A DNA stretch of 64,000 bases from Candidatus Aminicenantes bacterium (lineage in GTDB: Bacteria > Acidobacteriota > Aminicenantia > Aminicenantales > UBA4085), in NCBI GenBank assembly GCA_026393855.1, contig JAPKZJ010000072.1:25561-89560 (forward strand), in the 5' to 3' direction. The position numbers were made by a program, and so were the translations under genes. Shown here one piece after another: positions 1 through 7,990 of the stretch. Each line of letters begins with the position of its first letter. The stretch's first letter is position 1. Below the pieces are notes generated by a model that did not search any database, had not been told where the DNA came from, and saw only the letters and a program-made list of their open reading frames with translations.

Positions 1-1317
1 CGGACCGTCCGGGAGGCTGCGGACGAGATCGCTTCCCGCCCGTTCGACATCGCTTTCTGCGACGTCCGGATGCCGGACGGCTCCGGCCTGGACATCCTGC
101 CCGAGATCCGCAAGAGCCCCGCTGCGCCCGAAGTGATCATCATGACCGGGTTCGGTGACCCCGACGGCGCGGAGCTGGCCATTAAAAAAGGGGCCTGGGA
201 TTACGTCCAGAAGCCTTTGACGGCCCAAGAGATCCGGCTGACGATCGAGCGCGCTCTCCAGTATCGGGAAAAAAAGAAGAGCGTTCCGCCGATGATGGCC
301 CTGAATCTGGCCGGCATCATCGGCAACAGCCCCCCGCTCAAGCCCTGTTTCGACGGGCTGGCCCAGGCCGCCTCGAGCGAGTCCAATGTCCTGATCTCGG
401 GCGAGACGGGAACCGGGAAGGAGCTTTTCGCCCGCGCCATCCACCGGAACGGCTCGCGATCGCGCGAGAATTTTGTCGTGGTCGACTGCGCCGCGCTTCC
501 CGAGACGCTGGTCGAGAGCACGCTGTTCGGCCATCTCCGCGGCGCCTTTACCGGGGCGGACAAGCCTCGGGACGGGCTGGTCAAACAGGCCGATGGGGGA
601 ACGCTTTTCCTGGACGAAGTCGGCGAGCTCTCGATCTCGGTCCAAAAGGCGTTTCTTCGCGTGCTTCAGGAGCGGCGGTTTCGCCCGGTCGGGGGGGGCA
701 GCGAGATCAAGAGCGATTTCCGCCTTGTCGCCGCCACGAATCGAAACCTTGAGGGGATGGCCGGGAAAGGGGCTTTCCGCGAGGATCTCCTCTTCCGGCT
801 GAGGACGCTGGTCATCGATCTGCCGCCTTTGCGGGCCTGCCGGGACGATATCAAGGACCTAGCCCTGCACTATATCGCCAAGGCCTGCGAGCAATCCCGA
901 GTGGCGATGAAAGGCATGGCCTCGGCTTTCCTCGAAGGCTTGACGGCCTACGACTGGCCGGGCAACATCCGGGAGCTGGTCCAAGCGCTCGAGAAAGCCG
1001 TCGTGACCGCGGGGGAGGAGCCGATGCTTTTCCCGGTCCATTTGCCGGACCATATCCGCATCCGTCTGGCTGCGGCCGCCGCCGGTCGGAAGAAAGGGCC
1101 GCTCCGCGAAGCCGTCGTCTCTCCCGACTCCGACGGCGGGCTTGTTCCGTTGCACGAATTCCGGGAGGCCGGCTTGGCCGGAATCGAGCGGGAATATCTC
1201 GATCGGCTCATGAAGAACACGGGGGGGGATATTTCGAAGGCGGCCCGGATCTCGGGCCTGTCTCGTTCCCGTCTCTACACCCTCCTGAAAAAGCGCCGCA
1301 TTCCCCCGTCCGCATAG
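1..1317 (+). CDS. NtrC-family sigma-54-dependent response regulator, 5' end missing
   Basis: Response regulator that should activate sigma-54 promoters after phosphorylation. The reading frame is open from base 1. The phosphoacceptor Asp (in CDVRMPD) is at visible codon 21, so roughly 33 codons of the receiver domain lie outside the window. The AAA+ domain has Walker A GETGTGKE near codon 134, the sigma-54-contacting GAFTGA loop near codon 181 and Walker B LFLDE near codon 204. A Fis-type helix-turn-helix closes the protein (TGGDISKAARISGLSRSRLY). The kinase gene starts 37 bp downstream, so the two probably form a two-component pair. The start is not visible. Confidence 0.93.
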   Translation, partial: RTVREAADEIASRPFDIAFCDVRMPDGSGLDILPEIRKSPAAPEVIIMTGFGDPDGAELAIKKGAWDYVQKPLTAQEIRLTIERALQYREKKKSVPPMMALNLAGIIGNSPPLKPCFDGLAQAASSESNVLISGETGTGKELFARAIHRNGSRSRENFVVVDCAALPETLVESTLFGHLRGAFTGADKPRDGLVKQADGGTLFLDEVGELSISVQKAFLRVLQERRFRPVGGGSEIKSDFRLVAATNRNLEGMAGKGAFREDLLFRLRTLVIDLPPLRACRDDIKDLALHYIAKACEQSRVAMKGMASAFLEGLTAYDWPGNIRELVQALEKAVVTAGEEPMLFPVHLPDHIRIRLAAAAAGRKKGPLREAVVSPDSDGGLVPLHEFREAGLAGIEREYLDRLMKNTGGDISKAARISGLSRSRLYTLLKKRRIPPSA

Positions 1318-1354
1318 GCGCCGGCGGCCAATGGGGGAGCGAGAGGACAAGGCC

Positions 1355-4300
1355 ATGAGCCAACTCGAATCGCGCTCGCTCCCGAGCAACGATCTTCTGG
1401 ATGCCGTCACCGAGGGGCTCGACGTCATCATTGCCGCCCTCGACCTGGAGTTCCATTATATTTTCTTCAACCGCGCCTATCGGGAGGAGATCAAACGGCT
1501 GACCGGCCGAGATCTCCGCATCGGGATGCGCCTGGCCGATCTCTTCGCCGATATCCCGGAACAGGGCGAGATCGCCCGCCGCGAATGGACCCGGTCGATG
1601 GCGGGCGAGAGCGTCAATCAGCGGATCGAGTTCGGCGATCCCGCCCGTCATCGCCGGGTGTACATGACGCTCAAGAGCCCCCTGCGGGATGCGGAGGGCC
1701 GGATCTGGGGCGCCAAGGAAATCGCTTACGACTTCACGGACCAGGCCAAGGCCGCGGAAGCCCTCCGCGAGCGCGAGTCCGGCTTCCGGCGGGAGCTGGA
1801 AAAACAGGTTGCGGAGAGGACCGCTGAGCTGGCCGCAGCCAATGAGAAGCTGCAGCGGGAAGCCGGCGATCGACAACGCATCGAGACGGCCTTGTCCGAA
1901 AAATCGAGAATTCTCGAAGCCTTTTTCGCCACCAGCATCAATCCCATGGTCATCCTGGACAAGGATTTCAATTTCCTTCAAGTCAATGACGCCTATGCCA
2001 AAGCTTGTCAGAAAGAGCCCTCGGAGTTCCTGGGGCATAATCATTTCGAGTTCTACCCGAATCCGGAAAACGAAGCCATCTTTCGCCGGGTCGTGGCCAG
2101 CAATGTCTCGTATCAAGCTCAGGCCAAACCCTTCTCTTTCCCGGATCACCCCGAATGGGGCGTCTCCTATTGGGATTGGATCCTCTCGGTCATTCCCGGG
2201 CTTTCCGGCGAAGCGGAGTTCCTTGTCTTTTCGCTGCTCGACGTGACCGCTCGGACCTTGGCCCTGGATCAGATCAAGCAGAACGAAGAGCTTCTGCGGG
2301 AGGTCTTGGAAATTCTCCCGGTGGGCGTCTGGATCACGGATCCGTCCGGAAAGATCCGGCAAGGGAATCTGGCCGCCCTCGATATCTGGCGAGGCGCGAG
2401 GTACGTGGGTCCCGATCAGTTCGGAGAGTACAGGGCTTGGAGGGTGGATACGGGCGAGCGGATTGAGCCGGACGAATGGGCGGCCGCGCGGGCCATCGCC
2501 AATGGGGAAACGACCCTCAACGAGGAAGTCGAGATCGAATGCTTCGACGGCAGCCGCAAGTTCATCCTGAATTCGGCCATGCCGATCCGGAGCCGGGCTC
2601 GGGATCTGGCCGGGGTCATTATTGTCAATCAGGACATCACCGAACAGCGGAAGCGCGAGGCCTCTCTTCGGAGCCAGGCGGCCGCCCTCGACCTGGCCCA
2701 CGACGCCATCTTCGACTGCGCCCTCGACGGCACGATCCTGTCCTGGAATCATGGTGCGGAGATGATGTATGGCTGGACCAAGGCCGAGGCCCTGGGCCAA
2801 ATCTCCCACCTCTTCCTCAAATCCGGGTTTCCGGAGCCGATCGAGCGGATCACCGAAACCATCGTCCGGGAGGGCCGGTGGGACGGGGAATTCTCCCAGA
2901 TCAGTCGCTTCGGCGTTCCTCTCGAGGCCGCCGGGCGCTGGGCCTTGCGAGTGGATGCGCAGGGTCGACCGGCGGGAATCCTGAAGATCAACATCGACAT
3001 CACCGAGAGCAAGAAGGCTGAGCATGCTTTGAAAGCCTCCTCGCAGTATACCCGCAGCCTGATCGAAGCCAGCCTCGACCCCCAGGTGACCATCAGCCCC
3101 GAAGGCAAGATCACCGACGTCAACCGGGCCACCGAACTGGTGACGGAGGTGCCGCGCTGCAGCCTGATCGGGAGCGACTTCTCGGATTATTTCACCCAGC
3201 CCGAAAAAGCCCGGGAAGGCTACCGGCGGGCGTTCTCGGCGGGGGCCGTTCGCGACTACCCGCTGGCCATCCGGAGCGCGTCGGGAGGCGTGACCGAAGT
3301 CCTCTATAATGCCACCGTGTACAGGAACGAAAGCGGGGAGGTCCAGGGCGTCATCGCCGCCGCCCGGGACATCACCGAGCGGAAGAAGGCCGAGGAAGAG
3401 CGCCTCCGCCTGGTTAAAGCCCTGGAGCAGGCCGCGGAGGGAATCGTCATCATGGACACCGGCCTCGAGATCCTGTACGTCAATCCCGCTTTCGAGAAGA
3501 TCAGCGGCCTGCGCTCGGACGATATCCTGCGCAGCACCTACGGCGACATCCTGAGGATGTCGGGCGACACGGACGGCCTGGAGAACCGGATCAAGGGCGC
3601 CCTCAAGCGAAGCGGGCGCTGGAACGGGCACATGATCCGTCGGAAGAAAGACGGCCTCTCCTACGAGCTGGACGTCATCTTCTCGCCGATGCTGGATGAG
3701 GCCGGGAAGGCGAAAAATTTTGTGGCGGTCGAACGCGACGTGACGGAAGAGGTCCGGATCCAGGAACATCTCCGGCAAGGGCAGAAGATGGAAGCCCTGG
3801 GCACTTTGGCCGGCGGGATCGCCCACGATTTCAACAACATCCTGATGCCCATCCTGATCAACACCGAGATGTCGTTGGCGGATGTTTCAGAGGCGGGCGC
3901 CGTCTCCGGGCAATTGAAGATGGTCCTCGAAGCGGCCAACCGGGGCAAAGACCTGGTTAAGCAGATCATCGCTTTTTCGCGCCGCAAGGAACCCGAGAAG
4001 AATCCCGTTAAGGTCAGCGCCATCTTCAAGGAAGGACTGAGGCTCCTGCGGGCATCCATTCCCAAAAACATAGAGATCGTCGACGGGATCGCGGACGAGG
4101 CCTTCACGGTGTTGGCGGATGCGACCCAAATCCATCAGATCCTGATGAACCTTTGCAGCAATGCCGCCTATGCCATGCGGGAGAAGGGCGGGATCTTGGA
4201 CGTCCGACTCACGGCCATCGAGGCGGGGCCGGATCTGGAGGCCCGGAATCCGGACATCCGGCCCGGGCCGTACTTACGGCTCGTAGTGAGCGATTCGGGC

Positions 4301-4909
4301 TGCGGCATGACGCCCGCCGTCAAGGCCAGGATCTTTGACCCGTTTTTCACGACCAAGGGCCCCGGCGAAGGCAGCGGCATGGGGCTGCCGGTCGTCCACG
4401 GCATCGTCAACGGGCTGGGCGGGGCGATCGTCGTCCGCAGCGAGGTCGGGAAGGGGTCTGACTTCGAAGTCTTTTTGCCGCGGATCGAGGGCCGGGTGGA
4501 AGCCCTTCCGGAAGCTCCGTCGATCCCCGCGGTCGGGCGGGGCCGGATTCTGTTCATCGACGACGAGGAGATTCTGGGCCGGAGCGTGGTTCCGATGCTC
4601 GAGCGGTTGGGGTATCAAGTGACGGCCGAATCCGACGCCGGGAAAGCGCTCGAGGCGTTCCGGCGCGGTCCCGACGCCTTCGACCTGGCGATCACCGATC
4701 AGACCATGCCGTCCCTGACGGGCGAAAGCTTGTCCCGGGAGCTTTGGCGCCTCTGTCCGGACCTGCCGATCATTTTATGCACCGGATTCAGCGACTCCGT
4801 CGACGAGGACAAGGCCAAGGCCCTGGGTTTTGCCGGCTTCCTGATGAAGCCCTTCTCGATGCAGGAGATCGCCCGGGCGATCGACGGCGCCTTGCGGGCG
4901 AACCATTAG
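1355..4909 (+). CDS. Soluble multi-PAS hybrid sensor histidine kinase
   Basis: About 1184 aa. I count six PAS-like modules across residues 10-790, with a charged coiled coil (around 150-190) between the first and second. The HisKA domain follows with the phospho-His in GGIAHDFNN near residue 823. The HATPase domain shows NLCSNAA, SDSGCGM and GSGMGLPVV. A C-terminal receiver has its Asp in ITDQTMP near 1114 and the Lys-Pro of LMKPF. No membrane segment is visible, so it is probably cytosolic and senses an internal signal. I prefer the ATG at 1355, which has AGAGGA 7 nt upstream, over the ATG at 1331, which has no ribosome site. The terminal receiver suggests a phosphorelay or a brake on signalling. 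The 3' end overlaps the convergent superoxide reductase gene by 4 bp. Confidence 0.93.
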   Translation: MSQLESRSLPSNDLLDAVTEGLDVIIAALDLEFHYIFFNRAYREEIKRLTGRDLRIGMRLADLFADIPEQGEIARREWTRSMAGESVNQRIEFGDPARHRRVYMTLKSPLRDAEGRIWGAKEIAYDFTDQAKAAEALRERESGFRRELEKQVAERTAELAAANEKLQREAGDRQRIETALSEKSRILEAFFATSINPMVILDKDFNFLQVNDAYAKACQKEPSEFLGHNHFEFYPNPENEAIFRRVVASNVSYQAQAKPFSFPDHPEWGVSYWDWILSVIPGLSGEAEFLVFSLLDVTARTLALDQIKQNEELLREVLEILPVGVWITDPSGKIRQGNLAALDIWRGARYVGPDQFGEYRAWRVDTGERIEPDEWAAARAIANGETTLNEEVEIECFDGSRKFILNSAMPIRSRARDLAGVIIVNQDITEQRKREASLRSQAAALDLAHDAIFDCALDGTILSWNHGAEMMYGWTKAEALGQISHLFLKSGFPEPIERITETIVREGRWDGEFSQISRFGVPLEAAGRWALRVDAQGRPAGILKINIDITESKKAEHALKASSQYTRSLIEASLDPQVTISPEGKITDVNRATELVTEVPRCSLIGSDFSDYFTQPEKAREGYRRAFSAGAVRDYPLAIRSASGGVTEVLYNATVYRNESGEVQGVIAAARDITERKKAEEERLRLVKALEQAAEGIVIMDTGLEILYVNPAFEKISGLRSDDILRSTYGDILRMSGDTDGLENRIKGALKRSGRWNGHMIRRKKDGLSYELDVIFSPMLDEAGKAKNFVAVERDVTEEVRIQEHLRQGQKMEALGTLAGGIAHDFNNILMPILINTEMSLADVSEAGAVSGQLKMVLEAANRGKDLVKQIIAFSRRKEPEKNPVKVSAIFKEGLRLLRASIPKNIEIVDGIADEAFTVLADATQIHQILMNLCSNAAYAMREKGGILDVRLTAIEAGPDLEARNPDIRPGPYLRLVVSDSGCGMTPAVKARIFDPFFTTKGPGEGSGMGLPVVHGIVNGLGGAIVVRSEVGKGSDFEVFLPRIEGRVEALPEAPSIPAVGRGRILFIDDEEILGRSVVPMLERLGYQVTAESDAGKALEAFRRGPDAFDLAITDQTMPSLTGESLSRELWRLCPDLPIILCTGFSDSVDEDKAKALGFAGFLMKPFSMQEIARAIDGALRANH

Positions 4910-5334
4910 ACGAGCGGCGAGGGGAGGGCGGCGTAGGTCGTTTCAAGCTCCAGGGGCTGGGAATTCTGCCACAGCCCGTGGATGTTGCACAGGCTGGTGG
5001 CGAAGAGAGTCCCCGGCTTGTCCGTTTTGAAGCTCATCACGACCTCGTGGTGGGTGTAGATCGTGCTGGTATCCGGCCCCTGGGTGGAGGCCCCGTGCGC
5101 GCTGAACTCCGCCGTTCCGATCTGGTGGGCGAACTTCTCGCCGACCGGAAGGAAATAGATGTCGATCCGGCTGATGTGGTGCTCGGTCTTGTTGGGGTGG
5201 GTGATCTCCTTCCCGATCGACACCTTGACCTGGACGATTTCGCCTTTCACCGCCTTGGTCGGGAATTCAATGACCGGGACGTGTTTTTCCCTTCGCCAAT
5301 CCGCGCTTTGAATCAATTCCTTAAGATCGGCCAT
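4906..5334 (-). CDS. Superoxide reductase (neelaredoxin / class II desulfoferrodoxin type)
   Basis: A 142-aa protein that should reduce superoxide to peroxide at a mononuclear His4-Cys iron centre in the cytoplasm. Visible motifs are EKHVPVIE near residue 16, HPNKTEHHI near 47 and the C-terminal CNIHGLW, which together supply the Glu/Lys pair, four His and one Cys ligand. There is no N-terminal Cys4 desulforedoxin domain, so it is the short one-iron form. An AAGGA-type ribosome site precedes the ATG. It is the last of three closely spaced minus-strand genes. The enzyme is typical of anaerobes and microaerophiles. Confidence 0.92.
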   Translation of the reverse strand: MADLKELIQSADWRREKHVPVIEFPTKAVKGEIVQVKVSIGKEITHPNKTEHHISRIDIYFLPVGEKFAHQIGTAEFSAHGASTQGPDTSTIYTHHEVVMSFKTDKPGTLFATSLCNIHGLWQNSQPLELETTYAALPSPLV

Positions 5335-5387
5335 TGGAGCATCCTTTCCGTCCCCGCCAGCGCGGGAAGCCGATGATGGTCAATTAT

Positions 5388-5561
5388 TCAAGACTTCTGA
5401 ATCTGCGCTCCGCCGGCGGGCTTGTCCGTTGAGCCGGGCTCGCCCGGCCCGGGCGTTTCATTCGGCGCTTGGCCGTCGGTGAGCGATTCATCGAGTACCC
5501 GGCCCAATCTTTCCCGGAACGTCGTGAGCTCGCTGAACGGCTCCCATTTGACGATATTCAT
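5388..5561 (-). CDS. 57-aa orphan Hsp20-like N-terminus
   Basis: A short gene with a good ribosome site (AGGAG about 9 nt before the ATG at 5561). Its first 25 residues, MNIVKWEPFSELTTFRERLG and on, read like the N-terminal arm of bacterial Hsp20 chaperones. The alpha-crystallin domain that should follow is absent. Instead the protein ends in a Pro/Gly-rich, probably disordered tail, and I see no crystallin domain in another frame downstream. It could be a decayed hsp20 gene or a functional microprotein that interacts with small heat-shock proteins. It lies 53 bp upstream of the superoxide reductase gene, which suggests a shared stress-related transcript. Confidence 0.6.
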   Translation of the reverse strand: MNIVKWEPFSELTTFRERLGRVLDESLTDGQAPNETPGPGEPGSTDKPAGGAQIQKS

Positions 5562-5596
5562 GGGCGCTTCTCCTTTTGGGATAGTTGAACGGCTGG

Positions 5597-5956
5597 TTAG
5601 AACGCCCGGACGGCGGAGCTTTTTCGACGCGACGGGGTCTCCAAGCTCGGCCGAAAACAGCCATGGGGGCATTCGGCGCAGAGATGATTGAATTCGGCTA
5701 AGCGCCGCCTGGGGAAGCCGGTCCCGGCCGCCTGCTGGATCTCCCGAACCTCCTCGTAACAGCGCTGAGGATGGAGCATGGTGGTCCGGCAGTGCAGGAA
5801 TAGCGCGCCGGCTTCCTGCTGGCGGTCGGCCCAATACCACTTCTCGCAGTCGCCGCACTCCATGAGCCGAGAGCGGTTGTCCGCTCCCCGATAGACTGGA
5901 TGAGCCCCCACCTGTTTGACGTTCCGGCTCCAGCAAAAAGGACATTCCTCGTTCAT
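5597..5956 (-). CDS. Cys-rich zinc-ribbon-like hypothetical protein
   Basis: A 119-aa protein with no family I can name. I choose the ATG at 5956 because GGGAGGGA lies just upstream; an in-frame start 39 bp earlier has no such site. Metal-binding candidates are CPFC at residue 5, CGDC near 35 and CAECPHGC near 95, with nearby His, so one or two zinc ribbons are likely. The middle carries a WYWADRQQEAG segment. It is the first gene of the minus-strand group that continues into the Hsp20-like peptide and superoxide reductase, with gaps of 35 and 53 bp. Confidence 0.6.
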   Translation of the reverse strand: MNEECPFCWSRNVKQVGAHPVYRGADNRSRLMECGDCEKWYWADRQQEAGALFLHCRTTMLHPQRCYEEVREIQQAAGTGFPRRRLAEFNHLCAECPHGCFRPSLETPSRRKSSAVRAF

Positions 5957-6146
5957 AGGTCCCTCCCTCGATGGATCATTCGAATAGCTTGCCACGCGTG
6001 GAGATTATTCAAGAAACATGCCAAGTCCCAACCTCAGGAGAATCCTCGTTTCCAGGCCGAAACCCGAAAAATCGGCCTCCGGAGCGGCTTCTGGGCCGGT
6101 TCTTGTTTTGCCAAGAAGGACGGAATCCTCAATTACAAGACAAAGG

Positions 6147-6175
6147 TTGAATAAGGGAACGGTCGGCGCTATATT
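6147..6175 (+). promoter_or_regulatory. Sigma-70 promoter of the ABC exporter genes
   Basis: TTGAAT at 6147-6152 and TATATT at 6170-6175 are separated by 17 bp. Transcription should start near 6182, leaving a leader of about 15 nt without a clear ribosome site before the ATG at 6197. Confidence 0.65.
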
Positions 6176-6196
6176 GGCTGCCTTGGCCCCCGACCC

Positions 6197-7990
6197 ATGA
6201 GCCCACTCTTCTCGCTCTTTTCGTTCGTTCGTCCCTATTGGAAACGGGCCGCGGTCGCTTTGGCGGGCCTGGCCGCGCTCGTCGTCATGGATTTGGCGAT
6301 TCCCCGTCTCGTCCAGAAGATCATCGATCAAGGGATCGCCCGCCATGATTCCGGCGTCGTCCTCCGGACGGCCCTGCTGATGCTCGGCATATCGGCCGTG
6401 AGCGCGCTCGTCGCCATCCTCAACAACATCCTGTCGGTGCAGGTCGGCGAGGGGGTCGCCCGCGACTTGCGCTTGGCGCTTTTCCGGAAGATCCAGGGTT
6501 TCTCCTACGGCGACTTGGATCGGATGAGGACGGGCCGTCTCATGGTCCGCCTGACCAGCGACACGTCCGCGCTGCAGCGCTTGACCCAAGTCTCGCTGCG
6601 CATCGGAACGCGGGCCCCGCTGCTGATGGTCGGGAGCCTCATCCTGATGATCCGGACCAGCCCAAGCCTGGCGTTGACCATGCTGCCGCTTCTAGGCCTG
6701 ACCTCGGCGATCCTGATTCTGTTCGCGCTGAAGATGGAGCCGTTGTTCCGGACCGTCCAGCAGAAGCTGGACCGGCTCAACGTCGTTCTGCAGGAGAACA
6801 TCGCAGGCGCCCGCCTGGTCAAGGCCTTTGTCCGAGCCGGCTATGAAAGCGCCCGTTTCGGCGCGGCCAACGAAGCGGTGACCGGCCGTTCGATCAGGGC
6901 GCTGCGGTTCATGTCCATCCTGTCCCCGACCCTGACGGTTTGCGTCAACGCCGGCATGGTTCTGGTGATCGGCGTCGGCGGCCGCCAGGCCATCGCCGGC
7001 CGCATGTCCATCGGCCAGATCGTGGCCTTTACCAACTACCTGCTGACGACCATGACGCCGCTGATCATGATGACGATGCTGTCGAACGTCTGGGCCGCCG
7101 GCCTGGCTTCGGCCAAGCGCGTGCGGGAGGTTCTGGACGTCGTCCCGGAAGTCCGGGACGCCCCCGATGCAGCGGACGTGTCGAGGGAAGCCCCCACCGC
7201 CGTCGATTTCGAACATGTCGCGTTCCACTACCGGACCGGAAGCCAAGCCCCGGTCCTGGAGGATGTCGACCTGACCGTGTCGGCGGGGCGGACCGTGGCC
7301 ATTCTGGGAGCGACCGGATCGGGCAAATCGAGCCTGGTCCAGCTTGTGCCCCGGTTCTATGACGTCACGGCGGGAAGCGTCCGCGTTGCCGGCGCAGACG
7401 TCCGGGGGCTGCGCCAGGCATCCCTGCTGGGGACTATCGGCATCGTTCCTCAAGACACGGTCCTTTTTTCCGGCACGGTCCGCGACAACATCCGTTACGG
7501 TCGCCCAGAGGCCGAGGATGCGGATGTCGTGGCCGCGGCCAAGACCGCCCAGGCCCACGATTTCATCCTGGCCATGCCCCAGGGCTACGACAGCCGCGTC
7601 GAGGCCCGGGGCGCCAATCTGTCGGGCGGGCAGAAGCAAAGGCTGGCCATGGCCCGGGCCCTTCTTCTCAAGCCCTGCATTCTGATCCTGGACGACAGCA
7701 CCAGCGCCGTCGATATCGAAACGGAGACCCGGATCCAGGCGAGCCTGGCGGCGGACGACCCTTCGCGGATCGCGTTTGTCGTGGCCCAACGCATCAGCAC
7801 CGTTCTCAATGCCGATCGGATCGTCGTTCTGGATAAGGGACGCGTCGTCGCCTCAGGACGCCACGCCGAGCTCATCCGGTCCTCCCCGATCTACCGGGAG
7901 ATCTACGAATCCCAGCTGGGCGGGGAGGCGCTGCCCGACGGCTCCCCGGACCGGGGCGGAGGGGGACTGGACGGGAGGGTCCGTCCATGA
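6197..7990 (+). CDS. ABC exporter half-transporter with degenerate ATPase site
   Basis: A 597-aa fusion of a six-helix type I exporter membrane domain (residues 1-320) and a nucleotide-binding domain. Walker A GATGSGKS is near residue 370 and the canonical signature LSGGQ near 474. Walker B ends in DD (ILILDDSTSAVD), so the catalytic Glu is replaced by Asp. The H-loop His is replaced by Gln (VVAQRIST near 530). This is the pattern of the degenerate partner in heterodimeric exporters such as TM287/288. The next gene overlaps by 4 bp and has the complementary pattern. The substrate cannot be read from sequence; lipids, drugs or peptides are possible. Confidence 0.92.
   Translation: MSPLFSLFSFVRPYWKRAAVALAGLAALVVMDLAIPRLVQKIIDQGIARHDSGVVLRTALLMLGISAVSALVAILNNILSVQVGEGVARDLRLALFRKIQGFSYGDLDRMRTGRLMVRLTSDTSALQRLTQVSLRIGTRAPLLMVGSLILMIRTSPSLALTMLPLLGLTSAILILFALKMEPLFRTVQQKLDRLNVVLQENIAGARLVKAFVRAGYESARFGAANEAVTGRSIRALRFMSILSPTLTVCVNAGMVLVIGVGGRQAIAGRMSIGQIVAFTNYLLTTMTPLIMMTMLSNVWAAGLASAKRVREVLDVVPEVRDAPDAADVSREAPTAVDFEHVAFHYRTGSQAPVLEDVDLTVSAGRTVAILGATGSGKSSLVQLVPRFYDVTAGSVRVAGADVRGLRQASLLGTIGIVPQDTVLFSGTVRDNIRYGRPEAEDADVVAAAKTAQAHDFILAMPQGYDSRVEARGANLSGGQKQRLAMARALLLKPCILILDDSTSAVDIETETRIQASLAADDPSRIAFVVAQRISTVLNADRIVVLDKGRVVASGRHAELIRSSPIYREIYESQLGGEALPDGSPDRGGGGLDGRVRP

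Noticed and set aside
1208..3826. Long minus-strand open frame opposite the histidine kinase (872 codons)
   Set aside because: It is the antisense shadow of a GC-rich gene. The plus-strand frame has complete PAS/HisKA/HATPase/receiver motifs, while the antisense translation shows none.
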